From Xiphydria camelus (Eukaryota > Arthropoda > Insecta > Hymenoptera > Xiphydriidae), in contig OY783196.1 in NCBI GenBank assembly GCA_963678675.1, forward strand, positions 26,824,827 through 26,888,826: 64,000 nt of DNA, in the 5' to 3' direction. The position numbers and the translations under genes are program-made. The notes beneath the pieces are model-generated. The model was given only the letters and a program-made list of their open reading frames with translations. It was not told where the DNA came from and made no database searches. Positions within the stretch are counted from its first letter, which is position 1, and each line of letters starts with the position of its first letter. Below, one piece after another: positions 12,070-23,711 of the stretch.

Positions 12070-13535
12070 TCAAGAATGCCATCGCGATTTCTGTAGCTCA
12101 ATCTGACCTTCCAGAGTTTTCGCTAGGTAGATCACGAATAACTGGCTGAGGGCTATACCTAACGCGATGCCTGCTATGGTGTATAAATTACGCTCTGCCC
12201 AACTACGTACAATCTCTATGCACCCACTGGTCCAAACCTTCTTGCTTGCCTCGGATACGGGCAGCATTTGGACCTTGTAGCCACACATTATGTTCACCAA
12301 ACCACTCTACAAAATCGAATTACGTATATAAAAGCTTCTTTAAGGAATCAACACAATAATCGCATCTGATTACGTTACGAAAAGCGATCTGAGATATTTT
12401 TATCGAAAGGTAACAGCTATGATACTACGTGATTCACTTACCGAAATGTCTGTTGCATTTATACAACAGGAAAACGGTACCCCGCAACGTTCAACGCTAG
12501 GACTAGAACAATTGAAGTATTCGTTTTTCCCCCAATCCATATATCCCTCTTGACTTAAGCCACAACATTTGAACTATAAAATAAATGTTGCATCGTACAG
12601 CTTGTTATCTCCAAGACATCGAATTACATGATATTTCATTTCCACATATGGGAAGGATACCTACTTCTTGTTGACCAAAGTCAATGAAGTTTTGGAGATC
12701 AGGATCTTCACGGTATGTCTGAATAATTTTATCAGTGAACGACTCCTCTAGTAAAGACTGCAGGGTGTGGGGGAATACAAAACCTACTATAGCAACGCCC
12801 ATCTCAAGTAGGAAGAAAACCAGCAAACACAGAGAATACTGCAAGAATGAGACTTGATTATGGGCATGCTCTTTTGAGTATACCAATTGGTTTATATATT
12901 CACATAAAAGATACCGCAATACTAACAAATTTCAAAAGGCAAGTATTTTCTCGAAGTGCTCCAACACATCCGGCAAAGCTGACTATAAAAACAACACCGC
13001 CAGCTATCACCATCACAAGTGAAATATTTAGAACAACGTCATATACATTCTCTACTCTGACCGAACCAGTCGCTTGCCATTTGTCCACAAATGCATAAAG
13101 TCCAACTCCGATCAAAAGTCCACCAAATAACTATAAAGATAATTAAATTGTTAAAAATAAGTATTTTATCATTAACTTTGATTGTATAACCAGTTTCGTT
13201 TAAAGAACTTATAAATAGTTAAGTAAATCTTCGCAAGATTGTTTTTATTATATAAACTTCATCTCCATTACAGGATATACAGGTAGATACACTCTTTACA
13301 AAGTACAATTGCCACTGAGAATTAAATTCATATTGTGTCGGCAAGCATGCATTGTAAAACAAGTATTGAGATATGAAAAACGTTTCTGTCAGTCCGCTAT
13401 CACCCGAACAACGGGTTCTTAATAGAGCAAATACTAAAAATTACTTACCCAAAATATAAAATTCAGCAAAAATATCATGTATTTGACGCACGAGCTGACG
13501 TACGTAAAGTTATTTGTGCGTCGTCGATTATTCAT
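12070..13535 (-). CDS. TspanC8-type tetraspanin
   Basis: Five coding exons, all phase 0: 13535-13449, 13130-12927, 12838-12665, 12573-12442 and 12306-12070, giving 277 residues. Four hydrophobic segments are visible ([83 protein letters not shown]). The large extracellular loop has the CCG motif (FKCCGLSQ), then [18 protein letters not shown] and SGC, so eight cysteines in total. That pattern defines the TspanC8 group (vertebrate TSPAN5/14/15/17/33; Drosophila Tsp3A, Tsp26A and Tsp86D), which escort the protease ADAM10/Kuzbanian to the cell surface and so affect Notch signalling. The role is family knowledge. The gene is head-to-head with BRD8, with a MITE-like element between them. Confidence 0.93.
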
Positions 13536-14129
13536 CTTCGTTAGAAGAAGCAATTGATTAATAATTCAACTCTTTTATGAGAAATTCGACGAGTCCTTTT
13601 GATCACCACTTAGCACACGGTTGTTTAGCATCAAATATTTCTCCTCGAACGACTATGCCATTTTCCGAACTCGAAACGAATGTCCGTTTATCGTTCAAAA
13701 TATTATCTTTTTCTAGGAAAATATACTAGAAATGTTGCGAAACAGCGTTAAAAATTGACGTGACGTACAACATTCTTTGACAGCTTACTCTCCTGTAGTA
13801 CAGCCATTGTGTAGTTTACTAGTTTCTTACGTTCCCCGAGTGAGGGGGTTTAGTGGCTATTTAATAATATCAGCTGACCTTAATTCAAATATGGCCGACT
13901 GTGTGAGAGAATTTTGTGTAAAAAAATGCAACTTCCCTCAAATAATTCAAGTGTATTCTAAATAAATCCCAGCCCCCTGTAACTGTGTTTCGCATGGCCA
14001 CAACGTTGACGCCAACCGCGTGGTGGCGCAAATGTTGCTGGCCCTGTGGTGAAAAGATGTGGTCGCCATCTAATCGGCGGAGCGCTTCGTTCCGGAATCG
14101 GCCTGTGGACGCTGTGGACTCGTCAGTAA
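13536..14129. promoter_or_regulatory. Shared 5' region between tetraspanin and BRD8
   Basis: The two genes are divergent and their start codons are about 1.3 kb apart, so promoters of both must lie in or next to this interval and the similar one on the other side of the element at 14130-14275. No individual promoter element can be supported by eye. Confidence 0.35.
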
Positions 14130-14275
14130 AGGCCATCACACGTGAAAAAACGTAAGCAGTAACAGTAAGGATTGACCAATCAGAAAGCCTGTTTAAGCAT
14201 AATTCCGTAAGAATTATATTTCTGATTGGTCAATCCTTACTGTTACTGCTTACGTTTTTTCACGTGTGATGGCCT
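14130..14275. mobile_element. MITE-like inverted-repeat element with TAA target duplication
   Basis: A 146-bp hairpin with perfect 57-bp arms (14130-14186 and 14219-14275) around a 32-bp loop. Termini read AGGCCATCACACGTG and CACGTGTGATGGCCT. It is flanked by TAA on both sides (14127-14129 and 14276-14278). Perfect arms suggest a recent insertion. The TAA duplication points to a PIF/Harbinger-type origin, by inference. It lies in the interval between the divergent tetraspanin and BRD8 genes. Its arms carry CACGTG, an E-box core, once each. Confidence 0.85.
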
Positions 14276-14822
14276 TAAGGCTAGGCCGACTCCTGCCTTG
14301 GACGCTCTGTGGTCCCTTTATACCTATACCGCCGTTGTACTACCGAGAGCCGAGAGCCGTGGGCCGGGAACCGCGGAGTCGAGGGCCGAGAGGGTCGACG
14401 CCACCTGGCGGCAGGCCGCTGTAGCGTGGCGGGTCGCCACCACTGAACTCTAAAAATAAGTTCAGTGGTCGCCCTAGATTATACTATATTACTTGTGGTC
14501 GCCACAGCCCGGCTGAAAGCGGGCGAATGAGCTGTGAATGAAGCACTGAACCTGCTTGTACATAGAGTTCAGTGGAATGAAGGGACTTGAGTGCAATTAA
14601 GTATTATTCCATTTTGTAATAAATATGTAGGGATAAGGAGTTTTATGAAGTATTAAAAATACTCCAGTAAATGTTTGAACGAATTTTATATGACAGAGCC
14701 AGCGTGAAGGGCGCCACGTAGCGGATTAGTACGACTGGCGTCAAAGCGTGGTCAAAGATACCGAAAGGGAATACGTGGTGTAAGTTGCAGGGGGCTGATA
14801 AATCCCACTCAATCAAGAAGGG
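14276..14822. other. GC-rich spacer 5' of BRD8
   Basis: GC-rich sequence with several short GAGCCG/GGGCCG-like runs at 14340-14440, followed by AT-rich sequence up to the proposed BRD8 first exon. An open frame (14226-14453) has skewed composition and no recognisable domain. Likely promoter or 5' UTR. Confidence 0.35.
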
Positions 14823-17800
14823 ATGATGGCTTCTATGCAAGAAAGTAAGATATTTTTTAAATAATAGTAGAATCTCTGTCTGCTCAGAGGAAACACGATT
14901 GGTGTATCTCTATTTGAGGTTAGGAAACAAACAAGGATCTGTACTGTAAACGAATTATGATATTTTGACAACAAACTAACTTTTTATGTCAACTTGTATT
15001 TAAATAGTTTGGACGATCAGATTTTAGAATATAATGAATACTGATTCTCGTCATACTGTGTTAAAGCTTAGATAATTCAATAAGTCATTATTTTTCTTCG
15101 GACACGTACGTGTAATCTCTGTTTAAATACAGGATTAAAACTAAAACGCCCGTCATTCGATACTTGGAGTACACGCGAACAATTGTGCCTCGCATCGAGC
15201 GTGCTAAAGTCTGGTGATCAGAATTGGATAAGCGTATCAAGATCACTAAAGCCATTCACCGAAAAAGAGGCGTTAAGACCGCCCGATTGGTTTTCACAGA
15301 AATCGTGTGCGATACAATACGCGCATTTGCTAGAAAACGCAGATACTCCAAAGAGAAAGAAAAGGGAGAGCGGCGAAACTACCGGCGAATGCATTGTCAG
15401 GAGGTTGACACAAGAGAGAATAGCCGAGCTTGGTCAGATTTTAGCATTTCAAAGAGATGAGTATCAGCAGCTAAAGTCCGAAGTAAATCTACTAAAATCT
15501 GGCAACGTTTCTGACGAGAAATTACAAAAAATGTTGGTGGCCACCGAACAAGAGGAACGCGAGCAGGAACAAAAGGCCAGAGCCCATTCTGCTTGGCTTG
15601 CAAAGCGTCAACAACAAAAGCCAGACATACCATCGCCAGGAATGGGGCTTGGTAATCAACGAAAATCTATCGACGGCGCAACGGATGGTCAAGATACAAC
15701 TGAGGCAGTCGCCGAGGATGATGATAAGAGTAATCAAGGTGGTCGATCACCTTTGTTGACGAGCTTATTGAAATCTCCTAGTCCGACAATGCAAATTCAA
15801 ACCCCAACACCCTCCAGTCAAATTGGCTCCCCTACAATTGCTAGTCTTCTGGGATCCAGTCCTAAAGTTCCAAATCCCCAGTTATCTCAGACAGTCTCTC
15901 CACAACTGCACCAGTTGGTTTCGACGGCAATTGCAAGTGCAACCCCAGAAAGACCATCAGCTGGTGCACCTACTTTATCCATGTTACTAGAGCAACCTCC
16001 CACTATGCAGAGAGGTCCTTTACATAATTTACAAACTTCGGCATCGAGCGTAGTTCAAGATGTATACACGGACAATCGTACTTCATCACAAACTATCGCT
16101 AAATCAAACATACAAAACGTTTCACACACGATTCAAACCCCAACAATGACTTCGGCGTCAAATGTTTCTAATTCAGAAAGCATGGTACAAATAATAGATC
16201 ACATAGACGATGTGATACATAAAGAGATTATGGCGGATGTGATAGATAAGGATGAAATTAATGAAATTATTGGAGATATAGAGGAATTGATAAAAGAAGA
16301 GATTACTGGTAGCCCCCAAACTAACGAGACGACGACTAAACCTCCTATCGTCGAGAGCATAGCGCCTGCCCAATCGCCGGTACCGGAACGTCAACCACCC
16401 AGAGACGTTGATGAACCAGTGTCTTTATCTAATTCTCCACAGAGTGAAATGGCTATCGAAGAAATTGATTCCAGCACGTCAAATATTGCAGAAATTATTG
16501 GGACAGTTGCTATAGAACCTGTAGAACCGAAAATAATCAAACCCGAAACCCCTGCTAATATTTTAGACGAGAATAAGGAGAAATCGACGAAATCTGAAAC
16601 TAATACTTTGGACAAATCGGCGCCTTCTGAAGAAAAACCAGTGTCAAAGCCAGAAGAGGATCAAATTACCAAAGAAAAACAAGAATCTTCAGAGGAAAAA
16701 CAGCTAGTAGAGGAACAAAGTGACAAAGACCAGGAATCAATAAAAATTGTTGATGTTGATTCTAAGGAATCTTCATCAACTGAAAGTCCTGCTCAAGCTA
16801 ATACAATGGTTGATCAGAAAGAAACTGTAGTAGAATCTGAAATTGCGATTCCTGGAAAGGACGATTCTTGCGAAGACACGGAACGAAAGGACCTACTCGA
16901 AGTATCAGAGAATACGGACGGCACAGATTTGGATCAACTAGAAATGAATCTTGCAAAAATCACGGGTGACCAGCAAAATGAACCGTCGGGGGAAGAAGTT
17001 ACAAGAAATTCTACAGATGCAACAGATGATCTTAGAGCAGTGGAAGATACAGAAAAATCTCAAGATATCAGTTTAATTTTGGAAGATGATGAAAATTCGT
17101 GTACTTCTCAAGATAAGAAAAAAGAGTCAGTCGAAGAAACTACTTCAGAACGAGCACAATCTGTAGAACCATTCAAAGAGGATACAATTGAAACTGTAAC
17201 GGAAGAACCTGATTCGGAGACGAAAGAAGATACAACAACGAAAGCAAAAGAAGTTGCAGAAGACACTATAGAGACGGAGCCCGAAGATTCGAGAAAAGAG
17301 GACGTAAAGGATTCGTCTGAAGATACCACTAGCACAGTTTCGCAAGAAATTGAAGTCAAGGAAGAGGAAATAGAAGACACGATTTTAATTGAAAACTCCA
17401 ATCCATCCGAACCACTGGAAGAATTTGACGATACTAACAAGGAGCATGTGGAAGATTCCTCTCCTGAAAATAAAGATATAGTCAGTGAAGATTCAGAAAC
17501 TAATATCACAATTAAAGTGGAAGACGTTAAGGTGGAAGAAGAATCGAAGGAACAGGAGAAAATTATCGTAAATCACGAAGAGCAAATTAAAGAGGAAATT
17601 GAAATAAAAGAAGAGAAGGAAGAAACGAAGGACACTGTACAAACTGAGTTGAATGAAAAGAAAGAGATTGCTGAGTCTGCGTGTAGCCTGGCAGATGATG
17701 CGGAATTGGACGAAGAGGAGTCTGGATTAAATAAATTGAGTGGAGGACGTGCAATGAAAACGTACTCGAAGAAACAAACGGTAGCGGTGGATAGCGAACC

Positions 17801-18394
17801 GGAAAATGAAGGGAGCGGAGAGGGCGCGGATTATCGTGCCTGGAAGAAAGCAGTAATGCTGGTCTACAATAGACTAGCTACACACAAGTACGCTTCGGTG
17901 TTTCTTAGGCCTATTACGGAAGATCAAGCTCCAGGTTACCATTCAGTCGTCTTTCGCCCTATGGATCTTTCCACCATCAAGAAAAACATCGACAATGGAA
18001 CTATCAGATCTACCATGCATTTCCAAAGAGACGTCATGCTTATGTTTCAAAATGCCATTATGTACAATAAACACGACACGTTCGTGTATAAAATGGCCAT
18101 CTCGATGCAAGAGGAATGTTTACAACACATGCAGGTGCGGGCTTTTAAACATTGTCATTGAAAGTTTAGTACACTTAATCAGGATTCGCTATTAATGCTA
18201 TATCTTTATCATTTTAGATCCTAGTACAAGTCACAGGAGAAGGGCCACTTCGCAGAGAAACGAGAACCGCGGCAAGCAGTAGTAGCGAAGCTAGTGATAC
18301 GGCGATAAAACGAAAGCGAAGTCACATCACGCCTAGTCCACACGATACTGAGAGTGCACGAACCAAAAAACGTAGAAAATCAGAAAACGATTAA
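14823..18394 (+). CDS. BRD8: Bromodomain-containing protein 8 (Tip60/NuA4 complex subunit)
   Basis: Three coding exons: 14823-14844, 15133-18134 and 18218-18394, together 1066 residues with consistent phases. The small first exon (MMASMQE) is inferred from a good donor and matching phase. BRD8 is a subunit of the Tip60/NuA4 histone acetyltransferase and chromatin remodelling complex in the nucleus. The N-terminal family block is clear: WSTREQLCLASSVLKSGDQN, then RPPDWFSQKSCAIQY and the coiled coil around QILAFQRDEYQQLK. One bromodomain lies at about residues 905-1010 with VFLRPI, FRPMDLSTIKKNIDNG and the acetyl-lysine-contacting asparagine in NAIMYN. Between them is a long low-complexity linker, first S/T/P-rich, then very acidic (E/D/K/T) from about residue 480 to 860. 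The C-terminus is basic (KRKRS, KKRRKS), likely nuclear localisation. An AATAAA lies at 18973-18978. Confidence 0.92.
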
Positions 18395-19358
18395 TATGAT
18401 TTACTATTTGGAACTACGTTATTCGGACTATAATTCTTAGAGTATCGAGAGTTTTCACTTTGGGTGATTTTGAAGACCGTAGTCCATATTATAAAATATT
18501 TAAAAATGAAATGGTAGAGGATGACACATGTCCTTATTGTACAAATCTTGACTCGATGTGCGGTACAACTGCATTGAAGTTTGATGATTCATAATTATAT
18601 GCACAGTGTTACGTTCTTTAGAATAATCGTTTGTACCTCTCCTTTGAAATTGTTCAGTTCAATTTCCTATTTGAAACTGATTCGTATTATCGATTACAAC
18701 ATTGCAACTTATATCGTTGCATAATTTCATTGATGAAATCTAGACGATTCAAATGTAAATGTTCTTTTATATATTGGCGTGATTTCAGTGATATGTCAAA
18801 AGTTATAAAAATAATTGGGGTTCTTCAGCAGAGAAAGGTGTGAGCCAAAACAGGTAACTCTGTTGTTATTGGCAAAAAAAAACCGTCTACTCTGTATGAA
18901 GGGTCTACTTTGTATGAAGGTGTTGCTACAATCTATCATTGTAATGACACAGTTTTTTGAAAAGCCTGATTAAATAAATTTTATACCAAAAGTTCTTCAA
19001 TCATTGTGTTCATCAAAGTGTATATCTTCAGCAAGCAATATGAAAAAAAATATTGTTGATTTCTGAAAATAGATAGCAGGTCTATTTAATTGATATCCCT
19101 TATCTATCATTTTCAGTATAATGAGATTATACATCTTTTATTTTTGATAAGTGACACAAACTTAGTAACTCATCATTGACATTTCCCAGCTGTTCGTATT
19201 TGATGTTTGTTTTAAAAAAAGAAGAATATCAAAAGTTTCCTACAGTGACAACTTTGGTAAATTTAATGATGCTTTTGAGGAGTTTAAAAATTTCCTGGTA
19301 ATTTTAACCAATTTCTAATAAATATTTGAAAATATAACGATATAAATATATAAAAAAT
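18395..19358. other. BRD8 3' UTR and spacer
   Basis: AT-rich sequence with no supported exon. It contains a candidate polyadenylation signal (AATAAA, 18973-18978) for BRD8 and presumably the promoter of the next gene. Confidence 0.5.
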
Positions 19359-20241
19359 ATGGGCCATCATGCCAGGGGCGACTGTAGGAAAACAATTTGC
19401 AGTTCTGAAGAGGAAGATGGTTATCAGACTTGTCCCATTTTTGCTGCAAATACTGTTCACTTAATGTCGCGCTTGAATTTGTGTGATAAAAGGTATTCAA
19501 TGCCTGCAGGCACATCTGGGGAAGCTGTAAGTTTGCTATGCTACTTTCAAAAAGATCTGAATATTATGAAACAAGGAGGAACAAAAATAAACAGATCTGT
19601 AGTTTCAATTACATTATTTATAATCGGAATTTCATAAGAACAAAAAGACCAAATAAGATGTATCCTTTAAAATATTGTATTTTCTAAAGCCTTCCTTACT
19701 TTTATCACCTTCAAATGATGACGCCGACCGACAGTTTTGGGCGGAAGATGAACTGAGCAGTTCTGAATCAAAACAGAGATTGATTAAGAAGCGAAAGCGT
19801 CGACATAGTAAAGCGTACAGAAATCGTGCAGCGATGCACCAAAATTACAGCTTATTCTGTGAATCTTCGAGTTCTAATTCAGATCTATTTTATTCGAGGA
19901 TCCCACCTTCAGGTACGTATTGGGGAAACGCGTAATTACAAATATACTTTACGACAACTAATTACGGCATCAGTTGATGCAAATTATTCAAATTTAACAT
20001 CGGAACAGTACTTGCACTGTAAAGCAATATCACTGCTCGCTCCTGCATAGTGAGACGACGAAGATATCGTCAGGATCAAGGGCCATCCTGTTCGAAAAAA
20101 TTTAGAGAAGGGAACAATACCTTGATCAGCAGGAACTCTAGTCCTAGACCACCGGCGATTCCTAAGATGCCATGCCAACTAACGAGGAGTAATCTTCGAT
20201 CAAAATACCAATATTTATTGTCACTCGCGCACCACGTGTAA
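19359..20241 (+). CDS. Unrecognised protein, three-exon model
   Basis: I do not recognise this gene. Three exons fit together: 19359-19526 (ends GAAGCT before GTAAGT), 19690-19912 (ends CCTTCAG before GTACGT) and 20051-20241. Phases agree (0, then 1) and the total is 193 residues. The protein has an N-terminal Cys/His-containing segment (MGHHARGDCRK, then CSSEEEDGYQTC and LNLCDKRYSMPAG), an acidic/serine patch (WAEDELSSSESKQ) next to a strongly basic run (IKKRKRRHSK), a serine stretch, a second basic run (VRRRRYRQ) and a Pro/Ser-rich tail. There is no signal peptide or membrane helix. The basic clusters suggest a nuclear protein. It lies between BRD8 and heparanase on the same strand. Composition and splice sites support a real gene; function is unknown. 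Confidence 0.55.
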
Positions 20242-20893
20242 CCGACCGCTCTCTACACATGTATCCTCCGGTAGAACGAAGATCTCAACGGAACACTGGT
20301 CAATCACCTTCTATCGCGACTCGCGATCATAAAACGTCACCGAACATTAGCAAATACCAAATTACAGAATCATATCTATCAACAAAGGCAAAACGAAAAT
20401 GAAGTGTGTTCTTTTTCGCCGGCTCTAATTTGACTGGGGTGCTAAAATAGATAGAGCCGCTCCTGCAATTTCGTCCAATCACCGTACGTATGTAGTCATT
20501 TTTTTCAGCCTATTGTTTGTATGAATAGCAGCTGAGAGCGAAGGGTTGCCCGGCTTTTCAAGTATCCAGATTTCTACGTTTGTACTGATTTTCTTCATAA
20601 AATGCGTTATTGAGTGAATGTCTTAACGTGTAGAAATTGAGAACTTGTCTATGAAACGCCGGGAAAATGAGTTATTTTATCAATAATGACTGGGGTAAAA
20701 ACCAATATCAGAATCTGAGCGACGTGCACTCGCGTCAAAGTAAGTGTCATCGGCGTAGAACCTTTCGAATTTCCCAGCTTTTCCTATGCTGAATAATGCA
20801 AGATTTTGAACTTTAATTGTGAGAATATGCAACAAATCCTCGTTGTTATAAAATTAGAATTCATTATGTTTGTCATTCATTTCAGCTGCCAGA
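20242..20893. promoter_or_regulatory. Heparanase 5' region with a likely non-coding exon
   Basis: No coding sequence. A good donor (CAAAG before GTAAGT at about 20737) and the acceptor TTTCAG at 20881-20885 just before the heparanase start suggest a 5' UTR exon spliced to the first coding exon. Confidence 0.4.
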
Positions 20894-22902
20894 ATGCGTT
20901 CCATTATCAGTACTCTGATAGTGGGTTTATGTTTAGCCTTGTTGATTCTATCTCTTTGGAATGCCAGCCAACGACAGATAAATACTCGTGTCATTGCATT
21001 AAACCCAAGACAATCTTTATTGCACAGAACATCCCCACGATTTTTATCCTTTGGTCTAGATTCGTCTCTTTTAAGGCATATGAAGAACTTTCCCATCGGA
21101 AATGAAAAGTTCATCAATCTAGCTCGGCATTTGAGTCCTGCTTATGTTAGATTCGGTGGCACTTCTGCGGATTGTCTGTTCTTCAATCAGGTCTTTCTAT
21201 AATTCTTATATATTGTAACAAATTTTTAACCAACTAGTTTTATACTGCTATAGTTTTGTAGTCCACTTTCACTGTTTCTAGCACCTTTGAATAAATTTTC
21301 CGTTAGATTTATTTTATCCACTATACAAATTCATTAATTCGAGAAGGACTGTATCAAATACCAGGAGAGAAATAGTTGAATGCCTTCTTTAAATGATGAA
21401 TCTTTGCGACAGACTCTGCAGACATCATCCACTAAAGTAACTAGCCCGGTGGATGGACAGGACATTAGCAATTTTACAATCAATGAGAGAGACTTCTTGG
21501 CCTTGACTGAATTTTCGAGAAAGTCCAAGTTACGAATGATTTTTGACCTAAATGTATTGATCAGACGTTCTGATTTTTCTTGGGATGATTCTAATGCAAA
21601 AGACATTATCTACTTTGCCAAGAGCCACAATGTAGACTTGGACTGGCAATTAGGGAATGGTGAGATTAAATACACGTTGCGAATTGTAAATTTGTTTAAA
21701 TATGCAAGGTAAACACTTAAGGCCTCGTATTTCAGAACCAAACTCCTTCCAACATGTTTTCGAAAGGCCCGTGTCGGCAGTACAATTAGCTAGGGATTAC
21801 GTTCAATTAAGATCGCTTCTGAACAAATGTGGATACGAAAGTAGCATACTGGTAGGACCAGAAGTGAATCACATAGGAGACGTTAATCATATGGGTGAAC
21901 TGTATGCAAAAGAATTTCTGCAGGCCGGTGGAGATAGTATAAGTTATGTTACTTGGCACCAATATTATCTCAATGGTCGCGAAGCTCAAACACAAGATTT
22001 TGTGAACCCTAAGGTTTTCAACAGCCTTCCAATGCAAATTAAATCTGTGGCCGACGTTATAAATGCATCTGGTCAAGACATCTATATGTGGATCTGTACG
22101 TTTACCGCATATTAGTTTCATTGTGCGCCTGGTCGCTCTAATTTACTCATAGAAAAACTAATAAGCAAAGTAAAACGGTCCATTGCAGCAGAAACTAGCA
22201 CAGCATATGGTGGAGGAGCGCCAGACTTGTCGGATAGATTTGTTGCCGGTTTCCTGTGGTTAGACAAATTAGGATACAGTGCAAGCGCAGGTGTCAATGT
22301 AGTAACAAGACAATCATTGTTTGGCGGAAATTATGCCATGGTAGGGCCCGACTTGAATCCAAATCCCGATTGGTGGGTCAGCGTTATGTACAAACAAGTT
22401 GTCTCCGAGAAAGTCTTGCGATTGGAAACGCCTGACAATTTTGGAACTCTGAGACTCTACGCACACTGCACTTCCGAAAATGCTCTGATCAGTAGAGTTG
22501 GAGCGGTTACTGTCTATGGAGTTAATTTGGATAAAGAGTCAGTCCGAATTACCGTACAAGGCATTTATCCGATATTGAACAAGGGAGCTAAACTTTTCTT
22601 ATATGTATTGACATCTGATCACTTGAAGTCCAGGTACCAATAATTAAAAATAGGACTGTATCCTTGTAATTGTGATTGCCTATTATATCAGTATCTAATT
22701 TTGAAAATTGAGTCAAACCTTTATCTTTTACGTTCGTAGGGAAATACAAATAAACGCGGAAACTCTGAGGCTGCGACCCAACGGGGACCTTCCACCTTTT
22801 AGACCTGTAATCCTAGATGTTTCGCAAACAGTCGTATTACCGTCGTATTCCATGGTTTTTATGGTGATACATGGCGTGGATATTCCTGCGTGTTTGACGT
22901 GA
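20894..22902 (+). CDS. HPSE: Heparanase-like endo-beta-glucuronidase (GH79)
   Basis: Five coding exons: 20894-21190, 21413-21659, 21736-22095, 22189-22633 and 22740-22902, summing to 503 residues (human pre-pro form 543). Heparanases cut heparan sulfate chains at glucuronic acid. Both catalytic glutamates are present and each is completed across an intron or next to one: the acid/base in LGNEPNSF (about residue 182) and the nucleophile in WISETSTAYGGGAP (about residue 303). The N-terminus has a hydrophobic stretch (IISTLIVGLCLALLILSL), a signal peptide or membrane anchor. RFGGTSAD near residue 90 matches the family strand that closes the barrel. The C-terminal half is the beta-sandwich domain. 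Exon 2 must start at 21413: an earlier acceptor would put a TGA (21377-21379) in frame. With this junction, the segment between FGGT and the FDLN strand is about 40 residues shorter than in human, so the excised linker seems absent. Confidence 0.88.
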
Positions 22903-23711
22903 AAGGTGACCAAAAAATATACCGTACATATGTTATATTAAAATTTACATACATATATGTTTATATATTAAAATTTCATTGTATACAAAAGTTTTGTATA
23001 CGACCGTTTTGAGATAAAATGTAGCATTTTCATCAGAAGAAATTACTTTATTTATTGTAAGTGAATGTACAGATACTCTGGCGCATTTAATCTGCAGGGG
23101 GACCAGATATAGACAAAATTCATCATACTTAATCTTGATCCTATAAATACAATTTCATTAATTTATAGTATTTCTTTAAAACTACTTTTTTTTTTACAAG
23201 AAATATACCTTCAAAACATTCGATATGGAACTTCTAATTTAAATGCCGCTTTGTAGATCAATGAAAATGGCTTCAAAGAAGACATTTTTTTAACAAAGTT
23301 TGACGACACATTATTAAATTCAACTTAACTTAGTTAATTGAAATATAATGACATTATATACACTACAATACATCTTAACTAGAGATATACAAAACGGAAA
23401 TGAATAAAGATCTCATTCAATCGTCAAGCGCATCCTAAAGGATGGAACTGAAATAATTTGAATTAAAAAGACCATCACCACATTCTCTCCCACTGTACTA
23501 TCTCCTAGCTATAATTAACGAGGGTTCGGGTTGAATGAGATGTGTAGGCTGCAATAGAGACTGTAATATTCGCAGAATAGCTTTGAAACTCATACGTAGG
23601 TATGATTCGACGTCAATGGTCATGACTTATAACTTTTCATACTTCATAGCTTGAAAATATCTAATACTCAAAGTGCATTTATACACGGAAGTTAGGGCAA
23701 TGCCGTTCTCT
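22903..23711. other. Convergent 3' UTR region
   Basis: AT-rich sequence between the stop codons of heparanase (+) and ATP6AP1 (-). It presumably holds both 3' UTRs; no other feature seen. Confidence 0.5.

Noticed and set aside
17108..17509. Serine-rich 133-codon frame on the minus strand
   Set aside because: It is the antisense shadow of the acidic GAA/GAT-rich BRD8 linker.
21377..21412. In-frame TGA at the start of heparanase exon 2, suggesting a pseudogene
   Set aside because: Using the acceptor at 21411-21412 places the TGA in the intron and gives a total length divisible by three with all motifs intact.
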